Of a DNA stretch of 12,424 nucleotides, positions 7,475 to 12,424 are shown piece by piece; position 1 is the stretch's first letter; each line of letters begins with the position of its first letter. The translations under genes and the position numbers were made by a program. Origin of the DNA: UBA1181 sp045639525 (GTDB taxonomy: Bacteria; Bacteroidota; Bacteroidia; Bacteroidales; Paludibacteraceae); assembly GCA_045639525.1 (NCBI GenBank), contig JAZUDI010000016.1, positions 1-12,424 on the forward strand, written 5' to 3'. The notes beneath the pieces were generated by a model that was not told where the DNA came from, did not search any database, and was given only the letters and a program-made list of their open reading frames with translations.

Positions 7475-8308
7475 CTATATTGTAAGTTCTAAATTGGTGA
7501 ATATGCATTCTTCATAAGCGCCACGTTTTGCGTTTGTGCCACCTATCAAGCTTGTTCTTGTTAACTCTATTCTATTGTCGCCCTTATCGAACGTTTCAAT
7601 TACCTTTTCATGATTTGAATTTGTAAGAATGTAGTAAGCACCTCGTCTTTTGATTTCCTCAATCATACCAGCCAAACGTTCTTGGTCTTGTTCAGAAAAC
7701 GCCCGTTGGTTGTATTTCAAAAAAACATTATTGTTCTTTGACATGATGTAAGGGGGATCAAGGAAAACCAGGGAATTCTCTTGCACGTGTTCAAGGCATA
7801 ACTCAAAATCACCATGTGAGATTTCTACTTGTTGTAGGTACTTGCCGACTTTTCGCAGGTTCTCATAGTCAAACTGGTAGTTCAACTTTTTCCCCCAAGG
7901 CACGTTGTATTCGCCTCTTAAATTGACGCGATAGATTCCGTTGAAGGATGTTCGGTTAAGATAGATGAATCGTCCTGCAGCCTCTATTTCATTCTGAGGA
8001 GCCATTGAACGTACCCGATAATAGGTTTCCTCATCTGTCCTTAACGCCTGAATGAATTCTATAATCCCTTCAGTATCTTCCTTCATTATACGATACGCTT
8101 GCATCAACTGCTCGTTGACATCAGAAACGAAAGCATGTTCTGGTAAGAAAGAGAAAAGCATAGCACCACCACCTATAAATGGTTCATGGTACGAAGCGAA
8201 TTGGTTAATATCCAGTTTACCTCGCAAACGGCTTACCAACCATCGCTTACCACCTGCCCATCTTAAAATTGGTGCAATGTGTAATGATCCTTTTTTGCTT
8301 ATAGACAT
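7475..8308 (-). CDS. D12-class N6-adenine DNA methyltransferase (Dam/DpnII type)
   Basis: A 277-residue methyltransferase that transfers a methyl group from S-adenosylmethionine to adenine N6 in DNA. Motifs are in order: RWAGGK at 16-21, FIGGGA at 44-49 (SAM-binding glycines), DVNEQL at 63-68, the D12 hallmark LNRTSFNGIYRVN at 117-129 followed by LRGEYNVPWGK, and the catalytic DPPY at 184-187. The length matches Dam (about 270-280). The LRGEYNVPWG region is close to that of enzymes that methylate GATC, but the target cannot be proven from sequence. ATG 8308 gives the usual short N-terminus. It is first in a three-gene operon; its stop is 2 nt before the next ATG. Its likely job is to protect host DNA from the nuclease partner; solitary epigenetic regulation is less likely given the neighbours. 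Confidence 0.93.
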   Translation of the reverse strand: MSISKKGSLHIAPILRWAGGKRWLVSRLRGKLDINQFASYHEPFIGGGAMLFSFLPEHAFVSDVNEQLMQAYRIMKEDTEGIIEFIQALRTDEETYYRVRSMAPQNEIEAAGRFIYLNRTSFNGIYRVNLRGEYNVPWGKKLNYQFDYENLRKVGKYLQQVEISHGDFELCLEHVQENSLVFLDPPYIMSKNNNVFLKYNQRAFSEQDQERLAGMIEEIKRRGAYYILTNSNHEKVIETFDKGDNRIELTRTSLIGGTNAKRGAYEECIFTNLELTI

Positions 8309-8329
8309 AAATATGAATACATTTCTTTA

Positions 8330-8413
8330 TCATCTTAGTATTACCTCCCGACGTCCAGTCTTGATACCCGATAGATCAAATAGACCTCTCCAACAGTATG
8401 ACCAAGACGTCAT
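8330..8413 (-). CDS. Possible 27-residue leader peptide
   Basis: ATG at 8413, TGA at 8330-8332; product MTSWSYCWRGLFDLSGIKTG followed by RREVILR. It lies in the operon leader, 21 nt before the methyltransferase ATG and downstream of the promoter at 8491-8498. The peptide has two Trp, one Cys and a basic end and matches nothing I recognise. No clear ribosome-binding site. It may be chance, a leader peptide, or a small regulator of the operon. Confidence 0.25.
   Translation of the reverse strand: MTSWSYCWRGLFDLSGIKTGRREVILR
8377..8406 (-). promoter_or_regulatory. Alternative proximal promoter of the methyltransferase operon
   Basis: On the minus strand CTTG (complement of 8403-8406), an 18-nt spacer, then TCTATTTG (complement of 8377-8384), one mismatch from TAnnTTTG. 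It would give a leader of about 60 nt. Weaker than the distal promoter. Confidence 0.35.
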
Positions 8414-8490
8414 GAGCCACTACAATAGGTTTCGAAATCTATGTTGTTACAATTCACATTCTAAGTTATTTTAGACAATAAAAAATCTTT

Positions 8491-8520
8491 CAAAATTATA
8501 TGATTGTCGTGAACTCGCAA
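8491..8520 (-). promoter_or_regulatory. Main promoter of the methyltransferase-nuclease-helicase operon
   Basis: On the minus strand TTG (complement of 8518-8520), a 19-nt spacer, then TAATTTTG (complement of 8491-8498): a full Bacteroidota TTG-N19-TAnnTTTG match. Another exact -7 box, TACATTTG, lies at 8524-8531. The transcript would have a leader of about 175 nt before the ATG at 8308. Confidence 0.65.
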
Positions 8521-8692
8521 CTACAAATGTAGCAAAAACAACTGGAAAAACATCTGTTTATAAAAATACCTTGTATTCCATATAGACGCTAACGATACAT
8601 AGGTAGAGATCTAGCATCACTACAAAAGCTTGGAGTTATATCCCGCAAGGGTGCAACAAGAATAGAACATGAATTGTGAATAAGCAGTCAAT

Positions 8693-8791
8693 ATGAATGT
8701 TATTCTCCCCTCTCTCCACACCGCACTCAATGACTACGAAGAGGCCAACAACACCTACGCCTCGCTGCACGAGTGTATTTTAACCTTTTAA
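8693..8791 (+). CDS. Short ORF or gene remnant abutting the repeat
   Basis: ATG 8693 to TAA 8789-8791, 32 residues beginning MNVILPSLHTALNDYEEANN. Codon choice (CTC, GCC, GAG, AAC) looks coding, unlike the AT-rich flanks. The frame ends 3 bp before the 79-bp repeat, as if a longer gene had been cut when the repeat-flanked segment arrived. I do not recognise the family. It could also be a real micro-protein. Confidence 0.3.
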   Translation: MNVILPSLHTALNDYEEANNTYASLHECILTF

Positions 8792-8793
8792 AA

Positions 8794-8872
8794 TAACTTT
8801 CTTCGATTCTTGGGCGAAAACCATTAAAAAAATGCGATTTTAGCCCAGAAATCGCTTGAAAGTATGTTATTG
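8794..8872. repeat. 79-bp direct repeat, copy A (3' flank of the AAA+ gene)
   Basis: Matches 10318-10396 at 76 of 79 positions; the differences are at 8833, 8841 and 8869. It contains an imperfect 17-bp inverted repeat (8804-8820 with 8838-8854, two internal mismatches). It overlaps the last two codons of the AAA+ gene: base 8869 supplies part of its TAA stop, which copy B lacks. Confidence 0.95.
8826..8855 (-). terminator. Intrinsic terminator of the AAA+ gene, inside repeat copy A
   Basis: On the minus strand GCGATTT, an 8-nt loop, AAATCGC (complement of 8834-8855), then ATTTTTTT. It lies 11 nt beyond the stop codon. The same hairpin with one G-U pair is present in copy B at 10350-10379, upstream of the gene. 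Confidence 0.75.
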
Positions 8873-10291
8873 AAACAAATCATCTAACGTGAATGTATCT
8901 CGTATATCGCTGGAATAACCATTCTTTGTCAACCCAAATGGCGTAATAAATAACGTGAATATGGACGCTTTTGTTTGGGTCTGGCGAGCAAATGCCGCTA
9001 TACGGTTTTTATACTTTAGACTCTCCTCCTTATCAATTGTATAGAGCGAATCGCAATATTTTACCTCACATAGATGCGTAATCTTATCCGCTCTTTCCAT
9101 TACAAGGTCAATCTGTGCCTTCTCCTCAGGATCATTGCTTCTCCAAGAATAATACTCCACGCCAATATTCGATATTCCTAATGCTTTTTTAATCTGAGGT
9201 ATATGCACCATGCATAGTCGTTCAAAGGCATATCCCCACCATGCGTTGAGTTGCATCAGATTGTGTTGCAGATAGGCTTCGTCTGTACTCCTCTTGGCAG
9301 AGAAATAGAGATGGAATAATGTAAAGAAATCGGTTAACTGGTAAAATGCACCATTTCTCTTTATAATCTTACTTTTTGTGTGATACTCTCTGATAATGTC
9401 ACAATTCATCAAGTCAGTTAAAATGGTTGTCAGATGACCATTGCTGGCGACAGAGAGACGTTCCGTCAAATCCTTCTTTGAGATTCCATTCTTGCACTGT
9501 GCTAGTGCGCCCAACACTTTTAAATAGGGTTCGACATTATCGAATAGGGAGGTATATAGTTTATTGTATTCTGAATGGAGTTCCCCTTTTTTTGAGAAGT
9601 AAAGTCTGTCTATATTTTGCGTCAAACTCTGTCGCTTGTCTAACAGACTTAAGTAATAGGGCACACCTCCCAATATCATGTAGGTTTGTGCGATAGTTTG
9701 TGGCGACCATTCTATTCCTTGGCTTCTGAGATATTGTTGCGTTTCAGAGAGCGAGAATGCCGAGAGGTGCATTTCATGTGTCAGACGGTTATGAAGTCCG
9801 GCTCTGTTGTTAATAAGATTTTTCACCATCCATGAAGTCGCACTTCCGCAAACAATTAGTTTTACTCGGGGCTCCTGTGATGCCCAGGCGTTCCAAAAAT
9901 TGCCTAGGGCACGAATGAAAGCCCCTTTTTGGGTGTCAAAACATGGCAGTTCGTCAATAAAGATAATGCAGGGAGCGTTGTTACCCGCTAACTTGCATGC
10001 CAAAAGTCGTTGTAGTGCGTAAAAAAGGTCTATCCAAGAAGAGGTGGTCAAGGATTCCTCATATCCATACATGCGTAGCGCTACTTTAAAGGCACTTACC
10101 TGCTCAGCCCTTGTTCCGTTGATAAGTCCGGAAACAGAGAAACTCATCTCCTCGCGAAACAATTGGTTGACCAGATAGGTTTTACCTATGCGCCGCCTTC
10201 CATACAATCCGATGAATTCAGGTCTGTCCGATTCTATGTACTGCTTTAATGCAGCAATCTCCTCTTTTCTGCCAATTATATTCTCTTTCAT
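8867..10291 (-). CDS. AAA+ ATPase with C-terminal PD-(D/E)XK (DUF234-like) domain
   Basis: A 474-residue protein starting MKENIIGRKEEIAALKQY. The N-terminal half is an ATPase of the archaeal-type/COG1672 group: Walker A GRRRIGKT at 31-38, Walker B IIFIDELP at 109-116, and a sensor-like GSATSW. A winged-helix-like segment follows (NGISKKDLTERLSVASNG). The C-terminal part carries a PD-(D/E)XK pattern: AFERL (E357), QIDLV (D395) and CEVKYC (E409, K411), as in DUF234. Such proteins are numerous in Bacteroidota; their function is unknown, with defence or mobile DNA suggested. The frame runs upstream to 10417, but that part is only a read-through of repeat copy B. ATG 10291 is preferred because the IIGR motif starts there and a -7 box sits at 10309-10316. 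It is a monocistronic unit between two copies of one terminator-bearing repeat. Confidence 0.88.
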   Translation of the reverse strand: MKENIIGRKEEIAALKQYIESDRPEFIGLYGRRRIGKTYLVNQLFREEMSFSVSGLINGTRAEQVSAFKVALRMYGYEESLTTSSWIDLFYALQRLLACKLAGNNAPCIIFIDELPCFDTQKGAFIRALGNFWNAWASQEPRVKLIVCGSATSWMVKNLINNRAGLHNRLTHEMHLSAFSLSETQQYLRSQGIEWSPQTIAQTYMILGGVPYYLSLLDKRQSLTQNIDRLYFSKKGELHSEYNKLYTSLFDNVEPYLKVLGALAQCKNGISKKDLTERLSVASNGHLTTILTDLMNCDIIREYHTKSKIIKRNGAFYQLTDFFTLFHLYFSAKRSTDEAYLQHNLMQLNAWWGYAFERLCMVHIPQIKKALGISNIGVEYYSWRSNDPEEKAQIDLVMERADKITHLCEVKYCDSLYTIDKEESLKYKNRIAAFARQTQTKASIFTLFITPFGLTKNGYSSDIRDTFTLDDLFQ

Positions 10292-10308
10292 GAATATGTG
10301 ATTTTTCG

Positions 10309-10316
10309 CAAAATTA
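10309..10316 (-). promoter_or_regulatory. Promoter -7 box of the AAA+ gene
   Basis: The minus strand reads TAATTTTG, an exact TAnnTTTG match, one base inside the gene-side edge of repeat copy B. It leaves a leader of only about 10 nt. The -33 zone falls within the repeat, where no TTG is found at 19 nt spacing. Confidence 0.6.
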
Positions 10317-10317
10317 G

Positions 10318-10396
10318 TAACTTTCTTCGATTCTTGGGCGAAAACCATTAAAAAAATACGATTTTCGCCCAGAAATCGCTTGAAAGTATGTTGTTG
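10318..10396. repeat. 79-bp direct repeat, copy B (5' flank of the AAA+ gene)
   Basis: Same orientation as copy A, 1524 bp away. It carries the same long inverted repeat (10328-10344 with 10362-10378) and the T-tailed hairpin, so it would stop minus-strand read-through entering the AAA+ gene from upstream. Confidence 0.95.
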
Positions 10397-10533
10397 GCGT
10401 AAACTACGCTTACACATCTCACCATATCTCCCCTCCCCTACATACCTCCATAGACAAACCCTTTTAGCAATATTTTAGTAACCGGTTGCATCGACGAAGG
10501 AGATCCTGCCGGTGAAAACGTCCCACCTACTCC

Positions 10534-10590
10534 GTGTGCCTGGAAGGCACTACCCTAAGGGATGCACAAAGTACTGCCCTCCAGGCAGAC
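10534..10590. repeat. Long imperfect hairpin
   Basis: TGCCTGGAAGGCA (10537-10549) pairs with TGCCCTCCAGGCA (10575-10587) at 12 of 13 positions. The stem extends outward to 10534 and 10590 with one mismatch. The loop of about 25 nt includes a small CCC/GGG stem. No T tract on either side, so it is not an obvious terminator. Confidence 0.7.
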
Positions 10591-10678
10591 AGAATCTACG
10601 TGTCTCTTCATCCGCAGACTGGATTGAATAAAATCAGTCATAAACTGGAACAGCGCCAACAAAAATCACAACTTCTCT

Positions 10679-10715
10679 ACTTTTACAAATTTGTAAATTA
10701 CAAATCTGTAAAAGT
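10679..10715. promoter_or_regulatory. 37-bp palindrome made of two tandem operator-like sites
   Basis: ACTTTTACAAATTTGTAA, one A, then TTACAAATCTGTAAAAGT: the arms match at 17 of 18 positions. It can also be read as two adjacent palindromes, TTTACAAATTTGTAAA (perfect) and TTACAAATCTGTAA (one mismatch), 15 bp apart. This looks like a paired binding site for a dimeric repressor or partition protein. No gene with a start lies directly beside it. Confidence 0.6.
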
Positions 10716-10739
10716 CGTATTCTCCTCGATATTAAGCAC

Positions 10740-10766
10740 AAAAAAAGAGGAGCCACCGCCCCTCTT
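10740..10766 (-). terminator. Intrinsic terminator of argB
   Basis: On the minus strand AAGAGG (complement of 10761-10766), a GC-rich loop, CCTCTT (complement of 10745-10750), then a T run. It starts 25 nt past the argB stop. Confidence 0.85.
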
Positions 10767-10790
10767 CTTCTAATCGATCTTACCGTTTGA

Positions 10791-11561
10791 TTACTTCGTA
10801 ATCACCGTGCCAGAATCATTGCCCAGCTCATCCGCTTTAGTGATCACCACCTTGGCAACACCCGCATTGATAGCGGCGAAAGAGTTCTCCAACTTAGGAA
10901 TCATACCACCCTGGATGATACCCTTCTCCACATACTCCTGGAAGAGTTGCGGATTGATCTCGGCGATCACACTGTCGTCGTCGTTCTCGTCACGAAGGAC
11001 ACCCTTCTTCTCGAAGCAGTAGGTCAAGGTGACATCGAAATATTGGGCAAGCGCCTTAGCCGCCTCTCCCGCAATGGTATCGGCGTTGGTATTCAACAAA
11101 TTACCCTTCTTGTCGTGGGTAAGCGGAGCCAAAACAGGAACCACGTCCTTGCTGATCAAATCCGCCAAAAGAGAGGCGTTCACCTCCTTGACATCTCCCA
11201 CATAGCCGTAATCAACTGTCTTCACAGGACGCTTGTCCGAGCGCATATAGTTCATGTCGGCACCCGTCAGACCCAAAGCGTTCAAACCAAGGGCTTGGAG
11301 GTTCGCCACGATATTCTTGTTCACCAGTCCCGCATAGACCATCGTCACCACCTTCAAAGTCTCTGCATCAGTGATGCGGCGACCATCCACCATTTTGCTC
11401 TCAATGCCTAACTTAGTGGCAAGCGCAGTAGCGGAACGTCCACCTCCGTGTACAAGCACCTTCTTTCCCTCAATCTTAGAGAAACGCTCCAACAACTGTT
11501 TCAACGTGTTCTCCTCCTCGACGATCTTTCCGCCGACCTTGATGATCGTTAATTTCTCCAT
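10791..11561 (-). CDS. argB: Acetylglutamate kinase (or N-succinylglutamate kinase)
   Basis: A 256-residue amino-acid kinase for the second step of arginine synthesis: phosphorylation of N-acetyl-L-glutamate by ATP. Seen: IIKVGGKIV (K8, G10, G11), HGGGRS at 38-43, the substrate region DGRRITDAETLKVVTMV, the LNTNADTIAGEAA stretch that binds the acyl-glutamate, and GGMIPKLENS near the C-terminus. The length is that of the short, E. coli-like form. In Bacteroides relatives the pathway is known to run through N-succinyl rather than N-acetyl intermediates at the transcarbamylase step, so the in vivo substrate may be N-succinylglutamate. It is a single gene: the mscL terminator lies just upstream and its own terminator downstream. 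A weak -7 box (TATATTTA, complement of 11578-11585) is the best promoter candidate. Cytosolic. Confidence 0.95.
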   Translation of the reverse strand: MEKLTIIKVGGKIVEEENTLKQLLERFSKIEGKKVLVHGGGRSATALATKLGIESKMVDGRRITDAETLKVVTMVYAGLVNKNIVANLQALGLNALGLTGADMNYMRSDKRPVKTVDYGYVGDVKEVNASLLADLISKDVVPVLAPLTHDKKGNLLNTNADTIAGEAAKALAQYFDVTLTYCFEKKGVLRDENDDDSVIAEINPQLFQEYVEKGIIQGGMIPKLENSFAAINAGVAKVVITKADELGNDSGTVITK

Positions 11562-11596
11562 GTAGAATATCTTATATTAAATATATTTGAAAGGAT

Positions 11597-11631
11597 AAAA
11601 AAATAGGAAGGCCCAACCTCTGAGCCTTCCT
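11597..11631 (-). terminator. Intrinsic terminator of mscL
   Basis: On the minus strand AGGAAGGC (complement of 11624-11631) and GCCTTCCT (complement of 11605-11612) form an 8-bp perfect stem with an 11-nt loop, followed by ATTTTTTT. Confidence 0.88.
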
Positions 11632-11655
11632 GTTTGATTGAATGTCGAAAATCGA

Positions 11656-12075
11656 TTATTTGTTCTTCAACAAATCACGGATCTCAGTCAAAAGGATCTC
11701 CTCCTTAGTTGGCTCTGGAGCAGCAGGTGCCTCCTCTTCCTTCTTTTTGAAAGAGTTGATCAACTTGATGAACGCGAAGATACAGATGGCTACGATCAAG
11801 AAATCGAATACGGTTTGCAAGAAGTTACCATAACTCAAAGTAGCGGCGCCTGCCTCTTGAGCCTCAGCCAAAGTCTTATAAGTATTTCCGTCCAAAGCTA
11901 CGAAGAGGTTCTTGAAATCGATACCACCCACAGCCAAACTTACGATTGGCATAAATACATCTGCTACCAAAGAAGAGACGATCTTACCGAAAGCTCCACC
12001 GATAATCACACCGACTGCCATGTCGACAACATTGCCCTTCATGGCAAAGTCCTTGAATTCACTCAATAATTTCAT
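11656..12075 (-). CDS. mscL: Large-conductance mechanosensitive channel MscL
   Basis: A 139-residue inner-membrane channel that opens under membrane tension to release solutes during osmotic downshock; MscL is a homopentamer. Seen: the N-terminal amphipathic helix MKLLSEFKDFAMKGNVVDMA, TM1 with AVGVIIGGAFGKIVSSLVADVFMPIV (pore-lining glycines), a periplasmic loop with NLFVALDG and the Ala-rich AEAQEAGAATLSYG, TM2 FLQTVFDFLIVAICIFAFIKLI, and a charged cytoplasmic tail (KKKEEEAPAAPEPTKEEILL) ending in the helix LTEIRDLLKNK. The ATG at 12075 is chosen; a TTG two codons upstream is unlikely. A -7 box lies at 12113-12120. It is a single gene with its own terminator. Confidence 0.96.
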   Translation of the reverse strand: MKLLSEFKDFAMKGNVVDMAVGVIIGGAFGKIVSSLVADVFMPIVSLAVGGIDFKNLFVALDGNTYKTLAEAQEAGAATLSYGNFLQTVFDFLIVAICIFAFIKLINSFKKKEEEAPAAPEPTKEEILLTEIRDLLKNK

Positions 12076-12112
12076 ATACAATAATTTAAATTTAGTTTAT
12101 CTAATTTGAGTT

Positions 12113-12120
12113 CAAAAATA
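12113..12120 (-). promoter_or_regulatory. mscL promoter -7 box
   Basis: The minus strand reads TATTTTTG, an exact TAnnTTTG match, about 38 nt upstream of the ATG at 12075. The -33 element is weak (TTAG, 20 nt upstream). Confidence 0.55.
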
Positions 12121-12235
12121 CAACTATTTATGATATAAATCTAATTTAGGAATAAATTATTTGCGGTCAATCCCTTCAAATCACTACCACAAACGGCCCT
12201 TCCGATCACGATTCCGCCTTCCGACAGATAAACGA

Positions 12236-12264
12236 AGGGCTGGCCCATTTCTGAGTCAGCCCCT
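12236..12264 (-). terminator. Possible terminator of the T9SS-exported protein gene
   Basis: GGGCTG at 12237-12242 pairs with CAGCCC at 12257-12262, about 22 nt past the stop codon. There is only a weak T-rich tail on the minus strand, so efficiency is doubtful. Confidence 0.4.
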
Positions 12265-12285
12265 CAGGTATCAAATTGAACAGAA

Positions 12286-12424
12286 TTACTTCACGATCAA
12301 CTTTTGAACAGAAGCGTTACCGTCAGCGGTAACCACCTTCACCATGTAGGTGCCGGCAGCCAAGTTCAACTCAACCATCTCGCCACCCATTTGCGTGTAG
12401 ACGATTTGACCGAACATGTTGACG
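12286..12424 (-). CDS. C-terminal end of a secreted protein with a type IX sorting domain
   Basis: The last 45 codons of a gene that runs off the right edge. The visible sequence, VNMFGQIVYTQMGG... to ...AGTYMVKVVTADG... and QKLIVK at the stop, is a typical type A C-terminal sorting domain of the Por/type IX secretion system: the G-x-x-V strand, the LxxGxYxVKV strand and the final KLIVK. Such domains guide proteins across the outer membrane, are removed by PorU, and the cargo is attached to the surface or released. The cargo domain lies outside the window, so the function is unknown. Confidence 0.88.
   Translation of the reverse strand, partial: VNMFGQIVYTQMGGEMVELNLAAGTYMVKVVTADGNASVQKLIVK

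Larger units (their letters stand above)
8309..8792. other. Long gene-poor leader and spacer upstream of the methyltransferase operon
   Basis: A region of about 480 bp with no sizeable ORF. It holds the operon promoters, a 27-codon minus-strand ORF and, at the right end, a 32-codon plus-strand ORF that stops at the edge of the 79-bp repeat. The rest (about 8532-8690) is AT-rich sequence in which I see nothing. Confidence 0.6.
10397..10739. other. Non-coding stretch between the AAA+ segment and argB
   Basis: No convincing gene on either strand. It contains a long hairpin at 10534-10590 and a tandem palindrome at 10679-10715. The plus frame around 10460-10556 stays open with GC-rich codons (for example TGCIDEGDPAGENVPPTP) but has no start and may be a gene remnant. 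Confidence 0.6.

Noticed and set aside
8052..8474. 140-codon plus-strand ORF
   Set aside because: Mostly antisense to the methyltransferase gene; no domain is recognisable.
10534..10773. 79-codon plus-strand ORF
   Set aside because: It runs through a hairpin, the tandem palindrome and the argB terminator; composition is not coding-like.
11582..11589. Plus-strand TATATTTG as a promoter
   Set aside because: It would fire antisense into mscL; no plus-strand gene follows, and AT-rich sequence makes chance matches likely.

Overview
The window comes from a Bacteroidales chromosome. Three things point there: several promoters fit the Bacteroidota form TTG-N19-TAnnTTTG; the right edge carries the end of a protein with a type IX secretion C-terminal sorting domain; and the housekeeping genes (ychF, argB, mscL, a Dabb protein) look typical of that order. 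I cannot name the species from this sequence.

Layout. 1-2040 is mostly ordinary chromosome: the 3' end of a PD-(D/E)XK nuclease-family transposase (Rpn type), a shared hairpin terminator, a Dabb-domain protein (minus strand) and the GTPase/ATPase gene ychF (plus strand) with its terminator. 2041-3440 holds a decayed hipBA toxin-antitoxin locus. The hipB antitoxin is intact, but hipA has an internal out-of-frame deletion that removed its ATP-binding part. Three 33-bp tandem repeats lie just beyond hipA.

3440-8530 is an accessory island. A tandem-hairpin element lies at its left end, followed by a tight three-gene minus-strand operon: a D12-class adenine DNA methyltransferase, a fusion of a PD-(D/E)XK nuclease with a DndB-like DGQHR domain, and an SF2 DEAH helicase. 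Together they look like a restriction or phage-defence module in which the methyltransferase marks self DNA, the DGQHR-nuclease cuts or senses, and the helicase translocates. This is the best candidate for an unusual or undescribed system here. It has a strong promoter about 180 nt upstream and a possible 27-residue leader ORF.

8530-10790 is a second accessory segment. It contains an AAA+ ATPase fused to a C-terminal PD-(D/E)XK (DUF234-like) domain, bracketed by two 79-bp direct repeats (76/79 identical). Each repeat contains a terminator hairpin, and one lies beside the gene's promoter. This looks like a gene cassette that spreads or recombines through its flanks. Debris and two further inverted-repeat structures follow. 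From 10740 to the end, ordinary chromosome resumes: argB, mscL and the T9SS-exported protein fragment, all on the minus strand with hairpins behind them.
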